Both the position numbers and the translations under genes were made by a program. Positions 15,558-24,777 of a stretch of 44,501 nucleotides of DNA are shown one piece after another. The notes beneath the pieces are model-generated. The model saw nothing but the letters and a program-made list of their open reading frames with translations. It ran no database searches and was not told the origin of the DNA. Each line of letters opens with the position of its first letter. Position 1 is the first letter of the stretch. The DNA is from JACOZM01 sp035289385. Its GTDB lineage: Archaea > Nanobdellota > Nanobdellia > Woesearchaeales > GW2011-AR9. The stretch covers positions 1 to 44,501 of the forward strand of contig DATDXI010000028.1 in NCBI GenBank assembly GCA_035289385.1. Reading direction: 5' to 3'.

Positions 15558-16811
15558 CTACTCTTCATCCATCAGCTCTGCTATCCTCAATAAACGGTTA
15601 TATTTCGCTGTCCTCTCACCCCGACATGGAGCACCAGCTTTCATCTGTCCGGAACCTATTCCCACTGCCAGATCAGAAATAAATGTATCTTCCGTCTCCC
15701 CGCTTCGATGTGAAACCATGACCTTCCAATTATGTTGATACGCCAAACGCACGGCATCTAAAGCTTCAGTCAGCGTACCGATCTGATTCACTTTTAACAA
15801 TAAACAATCACAGCTCTTTTCCTGAACAGCACGCTGAATCCTTTGAATGTTGGTAACCGTAAGGTCATCCCCCACGATCTGAACTTTTTTCTTCATTCCA
15901 TATACAGCCTTTTTCAACACCGCAAAACCTGAAAAATCTTCTTGCTCAAACGGATCTTCTAAGGAGATTATAGGATATTTTTTTAGCAGTTTCAGATAAT
16001 AGTCTAGCAATGCTTCTTTTGTCAATCTTTTTCCATCCACTACATACTTCCCCTTCTGGTAAAATTCCGATGAAGCACAGTCTATAGCTATACCTACTTT
16101 GCCAGTATACCCCGCATCCTTGATCGCTGTCATCAGCATATCTAATGCTTCTGGAGCAGAATGAAGCTGTTCTGGAGCAAAGCCCCCTTCATCCCCAACA
16201 TTTGTCGTCCCTTTACCATACTTCTTATGCAAATCTCTCTTTAATATATGATAAATCTCACTTCCCGCCTGAATATTTTTTTGGAGAGTATCAAATTGTG
16301 GAACGATCATGAATTCCTGAAAACTCAAGCTATTATCGGCATGCTTCCCCCCATTGATGACATTGAAAAAAAGCTTTGGCATCTTTAAAGGTATATCGAC
16401 AACCAATAAGGAATTGATATACTCATACAGATATTGATTATTCAATTCTGCACTTAACCGAGCGCAGGCTAAAGAAACTCCCAAAATGGCATTAGCCCCT
16501 AATTTCGTCTTGTTCTTCGTTCCATCCATCTCTAGCATGAGACTATCGATCTTCTTCTGGTTAGAACAATCTTTACCTAATAATAAGGGCTTGATCTTTT
16601 TCTCAACGTTCTTTATGGCTTTCTGCACACCCATCCCCAAATACCGTTTGCCGTTATCGCGTAATTCCAGCGCTTCATGGATGCCGGTGGAAGCTCCGCT
16701 AGGTACAGCAGCCGTTCCGATAAATTCTCCGGCAAAGACAGATACTTCTATCGTAGGATTTCCTCTGCTGTCTAATATTTCCCTTGCCTTGATGTTGGTT
16801 ATGGATGTCAT
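15558..16811 (-). CDS. eno: Enolase
   Basis: Converts 2-phosphoglycerate to phosphoenolpyruvate. The N-terminus MTSITNIKAREILDSRGNPT is the standard beginning of the family, so I use the ATG at 16811, not one nine codons earlier. Metal- and substrate-binding blocks are visible: GDEGGFAP, the Asp in AIDCASSEFY, ISLEDPFEQED, VGDDLTVTN, KVNQIGTLTEA and VSHRSGETEDTFI. At 417 residues it is full length. It is the last gene downstream of the surface operon and starts 27 bases after the transglycosylase stop, so the two may be co-transcribed by read-through. Confidence 0.95.
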   Translation of the reverse strand: MTSITNIKAREILDSRGNPTIEVSVFAGEFIGTAAVPSGASTGIHEALELRDNGKRYLGMGVQKAIKNVEKKIKPLLLGKDCSNQKKIDSLMLEMDGTKNKTKLGANAILGVSLACARLSAELNNQYLYEYINSLLVVDIPLKMPKLFFNVINGGKHADNSLSFQEFMIVPQFDTLQKNIQAGSEIYHILKRDLHKKYGKGTTNVGDEGGFAPEQLHSAPEALDMLMTAIKDAGYTGKVGIAIDCASSEFYQKGKYVVDGKRLTKEALLDYYLKLLKKYPIISLEDPFEQEDFSGFAVLKKAVYGMKKKVQIVGDDLTVTNIQRIQRAVQEKSCDCLLLKVNQIGTLTEALDAVRLAYQHNWKVMVSHRSGETEDTFISDLAVGIGSGQMKAGAPCRGERTAKYNRLLRIAELMDEE

Positions 16812-16838
16812 GATATCTTTTGAAAAATACCCCTTCAT

Positions 16839-18533
16839 TTAAGCATATGCCGTTGACGTAAACTCCTTCCGGTATTTATTGACGCTCTCGGCATAAGCAG
16901 CGTTTGCTTCTTCAGCTGCTTTCCTCTCTTCATCAGTTTTACCAGTAGCCCCATGATAACGCTTGAAAGCATTTGTCCATTTAGTATTATCATCTCCAGT
17001 CTGTGCATTAAACAATTTCTTCAAATATTTCGCCCCTAAATCAATGCTAATGTCAGGATTAAACCGTTCATCGTTCGTATAATCGCATTGCGATCTGTCA
17101 CACCAATTACACGGGGAAACCCATGTTTTACGACAGTCTGACCACCGACCATCCATTATTTTCTTGTACTCCGTTGCGATATCACCGCTATCTCGTACAT
17201 CATCACTATCAATATTTATTCCAATAAAAGCAACATCTCCCCCTTGCTCAATAAAGGTCATGGGAACAAACTGCATCAACCCTGCTGCTGCGCCGGGAGA
17301 AACCTCTTTGGGCTTACCGTTTGATTCCTGTTTGATAATGGCTACTAAAACGTCTTTTGGCACACCATGTTCATCAGAAGCTTCATCGATCTGTTTTTGA
17401 TATCTAGAGTAAATATCCGAGAGCTTGCTTCCGCTTGGTGAAGCTCCGGCAATAGGTATTACTGTAGGAGGATTACAGTGGATGAAGCCGAAATATTGCT
17501 CATAACTATCGCTTGATCCGGAAGCTGTTTTTATTTTTTCTGTAGTAACTTGTCTCTTACTTACAGACTGGGCCACATTTCCACCGATAACATCATATGT
17601 TTTAGGTACAACATCGTTTACGTTAACCACAACATCACAATGAGTTGGCCAACCATCAGAGCCAACCTCCTTCTTAAAATCAAAGCCTTTGCGTATCTCT
17701 CTGCCTTGTTCCCTCACATAACATAACAGATCTCCTGCTGCTAGCTTATCTAAATTTTCTGCATCTTCAGTCCAAGAAAGGGAACAGGAAGTATGATCAT
17801 CAGCAATAGTTTTGATATAATTAATATGCGCAGATTTTGAAGGAAAGTTCTCAATTCCAGCACTTTTCATCACATACGAGATAAAGGCTGCTGACCAGGC
17901 CTGACCATTATATGTTTCAGAACTGACGACCGGCCAATAATCTTTTTTGATGATCTCTACTCCTGCAGAAGATCCTTCCTGCAATTTTCCCTGATCCCAA
18001 CGTATCCATTCTCTTAAGGCAACGTCAGCAATAGGTTGAGCAGAACGATCTTGCAGATCAAAAATATCCAGCAGATCAGCAATAGTTTTTCCTGCAGGAA
18101 GATATTCTTTAACAGATTCCAAAGCCTCCTTAAACATCTGTCTTCCACCCTTAGCAGCTTCTTTAAGCTGATCCTTGATAACATCAGGAACTCCCGCTAA
18201 ATTATCAATCGCCACTCCAATCGCCTCATCACTCGCACTCCCTTTCACTGGTGTTGCACTTCTTGGAACAGGTTTCTGATGCAAAATATCGCAATCCTCC
18301 CAATTATTTCTTCCCGGATCATAACACCCCGCAGGAACTGCTGTTCGAGTAGTCAATTTTCCCCGAATAGCCTTCCAGACGGAATCAATGTCTTCTCCAC
18401 CGGTAAAACGTGCTGGCTGTGAAGGATCAGTTGTAGCACTAGCACTTGATCCAGCATCCAATGCTAAAACTAAGGAAGCAAAATAAATGATCACTACAAT
18501 TCCCACCACCCAAATCCTACCTTTCAATTTCAA
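16839..18533 (-). CDS. Secreted DUF2272 plus lytic transglycosylase protein
   Basis: A 564-residue exported protein: signal segment (7-24), a linker, a DUF2272 domain (about 165-355; WSAAFISYVMKSAGI, SAHINYI, AAGDLLCY, HCDVVV, GGNV) and a C-terminal SLT lysozyme-like domain (about 372-530). In the SLT domain the catalytic glutamate is E403 in IIKQES, followed by GAAAGLMQF (414-422) and the late DLGAKYLKKLF helix; an inserted Cys-rich loop lies at 467-483. SLT enzymes cut the MurNAc-GlcNAc bond of murein, and DUF2272 resembles CHAP/NlpC-type amidase folds. Archaea lack murein, so the target may be bacterial. The start is a TTG, either at 18533 or, with better spacing to GGAGGAG, at 18527; it overlaps the upstream gene. 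Confidence 0.87.
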   Translation of the reverse strand: MKLKGRIWVVGIVVIIYFASLVLALDAGSSASATTDPSQPARFTGGEDIDSVWKAIRGKLTTRTAVPAGCYDPGRNNWEDCDILHQKPVPRSATPVKGSASDEAIGVAIDNLAGVPDVIKDQLKEAAKGGRQMFKEALESVKEYLPAGKTIADLLDIFDLQDRSAQPIADVALREWIRWDQGKLQEGSSAGVEIIKKDYWPVVSSETYNGQAWSAAFISYVMKSAGIENFPSKSAHINYIKTIADDHTSCSLSWTEDAENLDKLAAGDLLCYVREQGREIRKGFDFKKEVGSDGWPTHCDVVVNVNDVVPKTYDVIGGNVAQSVSKRQVTTEKIKTASGSSDSYEQYFGFIHCNPPTVIPIAGASPSGSKLSDIYSRYQKQIDEASDEHGVPKDVLVAIIKQESNGKPKEVSPGAAAGLMQFVPMTFIEQGGDVAFIGINIDSDDVRDSGDIATEYKKIMDGRWSDCRKTWVSPCNWCDRSQCDYTNDERFNPDISIDLGAKYLKKLFNAQTGDDNTKWTNAFKRYHGATGKTDEERKAAEEANAAYAESVNKYRKEFTSTAYA

Positions 18534-19071
18534 ACTCCTCCGTCAAGGTAACTCTTTTATTTAATAAAGGATTCTCTACGATCAATTCAAAAGTATACAC
18601 TCCTAAAGCATCTCCTTCTTCTGAAACCAAATGGTCTTTGAAATAGATCTGCTCCATACGTTCATTACTGGCAACATCAAAATGATATGTATTTTTCTCA
18701 TTAACATCTAAAATAACTTTACCATCTGGCCCTCTAACCCGATAATTCTCCAATAGCATAACATTCCCTTCATATGTGCTGCTCTCCACTAAAAACCTGA
18801 AATGAATCTCTTCGCCGAGCTTAAACACCACTTTTGGATCACCACAATGAAACAAATCATCCACATCTGCACAAAACATAAACTCCTTCACCACTAAACT
18901 CCCTTCTCTTCCTAAAGGAATAAATTCTGCATTTAAGATAGGCTCAGAACTAGAATCAGCTTTCACCGTCAAGATGCCTGCATTCACTAATAATAAAATA
19001 ACACCTGACGTTATCACTACCAACACCATCATCACCAATATTTCCATGGCGGAACTGCCTTTATTCAGCAA
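18517..19071 (-). CDS. Pilin-like membrane-anchored protein, 184 aa
   Basis: A short basic start (LNKG), then SSAMEILVMMVLVVITSGVILLL, which fits an archaeal class III (type IV pilin-like) signal peptide with cleavage after Gly. A beta-rich outside domain of about 150 residues with two close cysteines follows. I use the TTG at 19071 because GGAGG lies six bases upstream and the pilin motif then sits at the right distance; a GTG 11 codons earlier is possible. It overlaps the giant protein's stop by seven bases. It probably assembles with, or anchors, the neighbouring surface proteins. Confidence 0.68.
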   Translation of the reverse strand: MLNKGSSAMEILVMMVLVVITSGVILLLVNAGILTVKADSSSEPILNAEFIPLGREGSLVVKEFMFCADVDDLFHCGDPKVVFKLGEEIHFRFLVESSTYEGNVMLLENYRVRGPDGKVILDVNEKNTYHFDVASNERMEQIYFKDHLVSEEGDALGVYTFELIVENPLLNKRVTLTEEFEIER

Positions 19072-22000
19072 TGTCCGCCTCCATACGCCTGATCGATCTG
19101 GCACATATACACATCAATCTTCTTGAATTCGTCTCTCCCCTCAGCATCGGCAGTAAATTCTCTCGTAAAGTAAGCATTTAAGCTGCTTTTTATCCTATCC
19201 TCAGCAGCACCTTGCATGATTAAACTAGCAACATGATAATAAAACGCCTTTGCCACTTCATACGAACTCTCTTGATTTGCAATAATTAATTCCGCCATGG
19301 AAATCACCGCAGGATACTTCCCTTGTAAAAACTGGGCATGGATGCTTCTTGCTTCTGCTAGTTCTGTAGCTACATCCTGCACGACAATCGATTGAGTGTG
19401 CGTCGGCAAGCCTAAGGCTCCTTTCGGAAACAAGACAGTAGCTGAACCAGTCCCACAACTTCCTGTTTCCGGCAATTTGAATAATTTAGTGGTGATGCTC
19501 AAGGTATTCAAGCCGGTAGAAGTGGTATACGACGGCTGCTTGACGGTATAAACACATTGCGCAGGAGTATCTTTTGTAGGCTGAGCATCCCCTAAGACGT
19601 TGCTGAACTTGAACCCATAAGCCTGGAATTCGATGGCATTGATCTGTCCTCTTTCTAATTCTGTATTCCCATTGATCATGACGACCGGATCAGATCCGTC
19701 AATGGTATAACTCATCGTTGCAGCGCCAGAATTAGCAATAGAATATTGCTCCGGCACAATCACTTTAATCCCCGTATCCCCCTGCTTGAACCTGAACACT
19801 AAAGCTTTTCCGACAGAACCGGAATCGATCGATGAAGGTGTCTGTGTTGGTACAGGTGATTTGCATCCCTTAGCCATGTTTGAAGTATCCAGCTGTAAGG
19901 TAGGTAACCCTCCTCCACTAGTCATAGAATCGCTGACTGATCCTAAATCAATCGTCGGTGAGAACGGCCCGGAAAGTCCTGGAGAAATTTCTATATGTTG
20001 TGGAGATGTTAAACCGCGGCTTTCCGTAATCTCTAAACAAGCTCCTTCTCCACCTAACTGCATAAAGGGCTTGACAACTATTTGATCGCTTTTCCCTTGT
20101 TCGTTCTGCCGTAAGAATAAATTATTTGTCTCACAAGGCACAAACTCATCCGCATCTGCATCCTTGCAGCGCAGGTAAGGATATTCAAAGTACGTCGTGC
20201 TGCCACCAAAGAACTGCTTGATTTCCGGACAGATGAATTTTCCAGACGTTCCATCAACAAAACAGTTCAAGCCAGCAGGTGATTGGATAGGTGTGATCGG
20301 GAAATAAAATATCCCCCCATTACCGTTCTTATAGCCGTCATCGAAACAAGAATCAGCGCTTTCTCCTTGGTCAAGATATACTTCTACTACAACGTGATCA
20401 TACCGGAAATTGCTGCTCACTTTCTGCGGTGAAGGGATTGGCAGATCAAACATCTGATTTCTATCTAAACCGGTAAACGCTGTGCCATCTTGAATCAAAA
20501 AGGTTTTCTCTCCTTTGAATGGGCTCTCTAAATTTGATGTCTGCAAGCAATCACAGCCTTCTGGAGGGCATTGCACGTTCGGATGCACCGTATCAGCAGG
20601 CTCGATACATTTTAAATACATCTTATACCCTCTGATGTTACAGCCCGGCAAGATTGTTCCTGCCAAATTATAATTGAACGTAGCTGTTCCTTTCGCTGGA
20701 TTAAAGTTACTTAATTCTCTGGAAGCGATCGGGAACAAAACACTGGTCTTGGACGAGAAACTATAGGCAGAATCCATGATGAAATCCATGCCCATCGGGA
20801 AATCGTAGCCAAAGGCAGCTAAACATAACGATTCCGCAAATCCTTGTGTTCCCGTAGCAAAGAAATTTTTGAGATTAGAGTTAGCATAATCGCTCGTTAT
20901 TTTCTGCTGGGAAGAAGATATCGCTCGGGGGATAGCCCCAAAGCCCGAATCTAAGGCTGCACTTAAGCCCCCGTCAGTAGGATCGATATCCAGATCAAAG
21001 TCACCCAAGCTTATTGGCGAGCAGCTGTTGGTAAACGAGCTTAAAAATTTGTAGAACAGGCTGCAGACATATTGGGTGAAAATCGTCTTACACATCCCTG
21101 CATCATGCAATCCTGTATATTTCGCTTCCACGATGCATTTTTGCATCCCAATTAAAATGCTCTGTAATATTTCTAATCTGGCATTTATTCCCGTCAAACA
21201 TACGGACTGGAATGCCCCCCACGTCTGAGTGTGAGGATCAATAGCTGCTGTTGTCTTTTCATTTACTGTTTCTTTATTTACTGTTCCTGGCTCATATGTC
21301 CTGAAATTGTCAAAGCCAAAATCTAAGCCGAATGCGCCGGAGAAATCTCTTCCAGAATAGTATCGTAGTTTAGAATAATACGTGCCAAATTGCTGGAAAC
21401 TTTCCCGATAGATGGCATCTTCCCGATACGACCATGGCTCAGCCACACCATTCACTTCCTTGACTGCTTCTCTCTTCCCCGTAATTTTTTTCTTCGTAGG
21501 ATCTTCATCTACTTTACAAACACATTGATACCTCTGTCCGGTACGATCATTAACAAAACAATCTCTGGAATATCCTGCCCGTACTTTTCCTTTTTCGATC
21601 TTTGCCCCATTCTGCCCTAGAACTTCCACTTCCCCGTCGGCAGTAGAATCGTCACCGATCATCTCGTAACAGAAGTTGCCGGATTCTGAGGAGATGGGAG
21701 TTGCACTTAAAAGACCTAACCCGTGTTCTTTAGCATTAATCATCTTCGTAGAGCTATCATATGTTCCCTTAATCTCATTACCATCCAACGTAGCAATATA
21801 TTCATTAGTACGCTTTACTCTTATCCATTCAACACTTTCCTCTCCAACTTTCCCAGATAATTTAAGAGGACTTCCTATTACTGGCGCAGACCCACTACTT
21901 GCCGCTCCCGTCTTTGCATCCAACTGATAGCCATCATCTACTGGCTCATAATCTCCTACTCGCTCACAAAGATCAGAACAGGAAACATCCGGAGCAACCA

Positions 22001-24734
22001 TCATCCTATCTGAGCCTGGAGGACGATATGCCAATAAATCTCCTGGAGTGATTTGCCCAAACTTGATCATATGGCCTACCGGACTCAGCGTCCAGATATT
22101 TCGCTTGATGAGATCAGACCCCTCCTTGTTCTTCTCCGCAGAAACATAATAGATAACTCCTTGAGCATTCCTATAACATTCAGCAGCCTCGTCTTTTTTT
22201 AATACATATTCCTTGCTTGCCGTAGGATTCTTCTCTACTTGATTCCGACAATCTTCCACCACTTCCAAATATGCGCCAGAAGCCGTGGCAGAACATTGCA
22301 ATTGCTCTTGGATGACATTATTGATCTCCGTCTCATCTGCTTCTGACGTCCAGCCAGCCGGAACAGAACGGCAAAAGAATCGGTCACACGTAAACCGATA
22401 GAACTGGTCAAAGAACTCTTCTACTTCCCAAGCGCTCGCCGTCTTCGGACAAACATCTTCTAACTTTTTGTTATCCAAATCTTCTGGAATCGCGTAGCGC
22501 CTAACGAGATCCGTCCTACCCGACTCTTTCAGTTTCTTCCACCCTTCGATCGTATCCTCCAGATAATACTCATACTGCCCTTTAATATCCGGACAGCTCT
22601 TTTTACCTTCTTCCTTTGCCAACCTCGTCAGCCAGGGCTCATAATGAGAGATGAACTGCCGATACACTTGAACAATTAAATTGGTAAAGAAAGACCCGAC
22701 ACAACTGAAACCTGCTACCATCATCGCCGTTTTCAAATAGGGCTTGACACTCTCAATGGCAGTGATCGTCTCATTTAACGCAGGAAGAGCTGTATCCACT
22801 AACACATCAGGGATCATGTCGGAACTCTCAATAGGAACATCAACAAAATAACTTAAATCATAACAGAACACTTCCGTCTTCGATTGGCTCCATGTCCCTT
22901 CAGCTTGCTGCGCGCCAAAATCATTCCTTTCCTTATAACTGATGACCATCTTGATCGGCAATTTCAATTTGCTTTTCTGAAATTTCTTCCAGGGATCATT
23001 TTCCTCATCACGATCGACAAACTCATCTGCCCTCTGCAAGTCTGCTGTCACATAAAATCCTGTCTTGTCATAATTGGGAACAACTTTTAATGAAGAAGGC
23101 AGCAGTTTACAGCCTAACGCATAATCATCAGAATCTGACATACTTTGCGTACAAGCTCTCTGAAAACGAGGTGTGCCAATAACTTCATATGCCTTAATCT
23201 CCTGGCCAGTCTTAGGATCGATAGTCCCGACAGCACCACCACGATAGGTGATATTAAACACTGCCTGAATACTTTCCCGACCTTCTTCCATCAATCCAGG
23301 ATCTAACCTGAATGGCGCCTGAAACTGTGTCAAGGGCATGATATCAAAGGCATTGCCCGTGAAACAAGTATTCACGTTCACACTCTTCGCTGGAGCGAAA
23401 TCGGTCCTCCCTTGGCTGTCTTCCGCGATGATATAGATCTTATAACTCTTCCTCTGTTCATTTCCCAACTGAGATAAGGGAGATATTAAAATCTCTTCTA
23501 AGCCAGCAGGCACCTGACGAGGCGCTAATTGTTTCCATGACGTAAAGGGAGCAGGGGGAAACGAAACATCTTCAAAGACAAACTTTCCTTCATCATCAGC
23601 TTCCACTTGATCTAAAGCGCGAGTGAAATCTGCCGTCCCTCGCGTAGTTGTCTCGCTAAAGATATACAAAAATACTTTCGCTTTAGGTTTTGTCGTTCCC
23701 GTAATGTCCGTTGAAGCCCGACCTTCATAATATTCCGTCCCTTCCACAATCTCAAATTCTACTCTTGGCGGCTGAGAATCGACGGTAACTTGCACGATCT
23801 CCCGGCTTTCCCATCCTGCTCTATCTCGAGCAACTGCCTCAATCTTATTACTGCCTTCATCCAGCTGGATCTCTCGGGCAAAAGCAGTTACCCCTTCTTC
23901 CTTATACACCGAACGATTATTGACAAAGATTTCTATGGAACTGTTCTCCGTAATTGTCCCATTGATGCGAAGCGTATTCCCTATGATCGTAGTAGGAACA
24001 TCCTGCAGCTCTAATCTCGGTCCGGAAGCATCAGCAAATATTCGCCCGGTAAACTCTCCTCTATTACCTGCTCGATCAGATGCTTCAACAAGGATAGTAT
24101 TGTACTGATTCTCTTGCAAAGAAACATCAGCAAAGGTAAAAGGCACACTGCTTCCAGCTCCGGCACTACTCCCACTGGCAGCGCTACTACTGATAACAGC
24201 ACCATCATCAACACTCACGCTTCCTGCAACGAGCGTTCCTTGCTCTTGCCCATTGACTGATAACTTCACATTTGCCCCGACTTCCGTCGTTCCAGAAATA
24301 TCTATACGAGCTCCCTGAACAAATTCTGCCAACGGAACGCTCAACACAGGAGCAGTAACATCCGGCTCTGGCGTAGTAAACAAATAATAATCACCATCAT
24401 TATCATCCACTAAATTATTACTCTTGACACTAAACAAATACTCTTTTTCCGGCTGCAGATTGGAAACAGATAATTCATGGGATTGTACCAGACTAGCATC
24501 GCCTAATGGCCGAAGATTCTCAATATTTTCACCATAGTAGACAAAACTGTCCGCAGGCTCATCTGTATCCCAACGGATAAGTGTAGAAGTATCCGTCACG
24601 TCTTCCGCTCGGACATTCGATATCTGCAAGGCTGAAACTATTGGACCATTGATAAGCAGGGCTATAACTGCAAAGACAAAGAAAAGCTGCATCTTCTTTT
24701 CTCCAACTCCCACCATTCCCGATCGTCTCATCAT
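19065..24734 (-). CDS. Giant secreted multidomain surface protein, 1889 aa
   Basis: A signal peptide (about 15-36, ending IVSA) leads into a fibronectin type III-like domain (about 37-128; TSTLIRWDTDEPADSFVYYG, EKEYLFSVKS) and about three bacterial-Ig-like repeats (about 130-430) marked by recurring ITGTT, VEASDRAGNRG and VARDRAGW blocks. The remaining 1400 residues match no family I can name and hold many cysteine pairs (CDCLQ, CSDLC, CFVNDRTGQRYQCVC), implying disulphides outside the cell. The C-terminal 100 residues are helical. It is likely an adhesin, stalk or S-layer-associated protein. It sits between two pilin-like genes and a murein hydrolase in one operon, 43 bases after the first. 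Confidence 0.8.
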   Translation of the reverse strand: MMRRSGMVGVGEKKMQLFFVFAVIALLINGPIVSALQISNVRAEDVTDTSTLIRWDTDEPADSFVYYGENIENLRPLGDASLVQSHELSVSNLQPEKEYLFSVKSNNLVDDNDGDYYLFTTPEPDVTAPVLSVPLAEFVQGARIDISGTTEVGANVKLSVNGQEQGTLVAGSVSVDDGAVISSSAASGSSAGAGSSVPFTFADVSLQENQYNTILVEASDRAGNRGEFTGRIFADASGPRLELQDVPTTIIGNTLRINGTITENSSIEIFVNNRSVYKEEGVTAFAREIQLDEGSNKIEAVARDRAGWESREIVQVTVDSQPPRVEFEIVEGTEYYEGRASTDITGTTKPKAKVFLYIFSETTTRGTADFTRALDQVEADDEGKFVFEDVSFPPAPFTSWKQLAPRQVPAGLEEILISPLSQLGNEQRKSYKIYIIAEDSQGRTDFAPAKSVNVNTCFTGNAFDIMPLTQFQAPFRLDPGLMEEGRESIQAVFNITYRGGAVGTIDPKTGQEIKAYEVIGTPRFQRACTQSMSDSDDYALGCKLLPSSLKVVPNYDKTGFYVTADLQRADEFVDRDEENDPWKKFQKSKLKLPIKMVISYKERNDFGAQQAEGTWSQSKTEVFCYDLSYFVDVPIESSDMIPDVLVDTALPALNETITAIESVKPYLKTAMMVAGFSCVGSFFTNLIVQVYRQFISHYEPWLTRLAKEEGKKSCPDIKGQYEYYLEDTIEGWKKLKESGRTDLVRRYAIPEDLDNKKLEDVCPKTASAWEVEEFFDQFYRFTCDRFFCRSVPAGWTSEADETEINNVIQEQLQCSATASGAYLEVVEDCRNQVEKNPTASKEYVLKKDEAAECYRNAQGVIYYVSAEKNKEGSDLIKRNIWTLSPVGHMIKFGQITPGDLLAYRPPGSDRMMVAPDVSCSDLCERVGDYEPVDDGYQLDAKTGAASSGSAPVIGSPLKLSGKVGEESVEWIRVKRTNEYIATLDGNEIKGTYDSSTKMINAKEHGLGLLSATPISSESGNFCYEMIGDDSTADGEVEVLGQNGAKIEKGKVRAGYSRDCFVNDRTGQRYQCVCKVDEDPTKKKITGKREAVKEVNGVAEPWSYREDAIYRESFQQFGTYYSKLRYYSGRDFSGAFGLDFGFDNFRTYEPGTVNKETVNEKTTAAIDPHTQTWGAFQSVCLTGINARLEILQSILIGMQKCIVEAKYTGLHDAGMCKTIFTQYVCSLFYKFLSSFTNSCSPISLGDFDLDIDPTDGGLSAALDSGFGAIPRAISSSQQKITSDYANSNLKNFFATGTQGFAESLCLAAFGYDFPMGMDFIMDSAYSFSSKTSVLFPIASRELSNFNPAKGTATFNYNLAGTILPGCNIRGYKMYLKCIEPADTVHPNVQCPPEGCDCLQTSNLESPFKGEKTFLIQDGTAFTGLDRNQMFDLPIPSPQKVSSNFRYDHVVVEVYLDQGESADSCFDDGYKNGNGGIFYFPITPIQSPAGLNCFVDGTSGKFICPEIKQFFGGSTTYFEYPYLRCKDADADEFVPCETNNLFLRQNEQGKSDQIVVKPFMQLGGEGACLEITESRGLTSPQHIEISPGLSGPFSPTIDLGSVSDSMTSGGGLPTLQLDTSNMAKGCKSPVPTQTPSSIDSGSVGKALVFRFKQGDTGIKVIVPEQYSIANSGAATMSYTIDGSDPVVMINGNTELERGQINAIEFQAYGFKFSNVLGDAQPTKDTPAQCVYTVKQPSYTTSTGLNTLSITTKLFKLPETGSCGTGSATVLFPKGALGLPTHTQSIVVQDVATELAEARSIHAQFLQGKYPAVISMAELIIANQESSYEVAKAFYYHVASLIMQGAAEDRIKSSLNAYFTREFTADAEGRDEFKKIDVYMCQIDQAYGGGHC

Positions 24735-24777
24735 TTTTTGCCAATCATTTTTTTAGCTAGCTATCTTATTTACCCCT

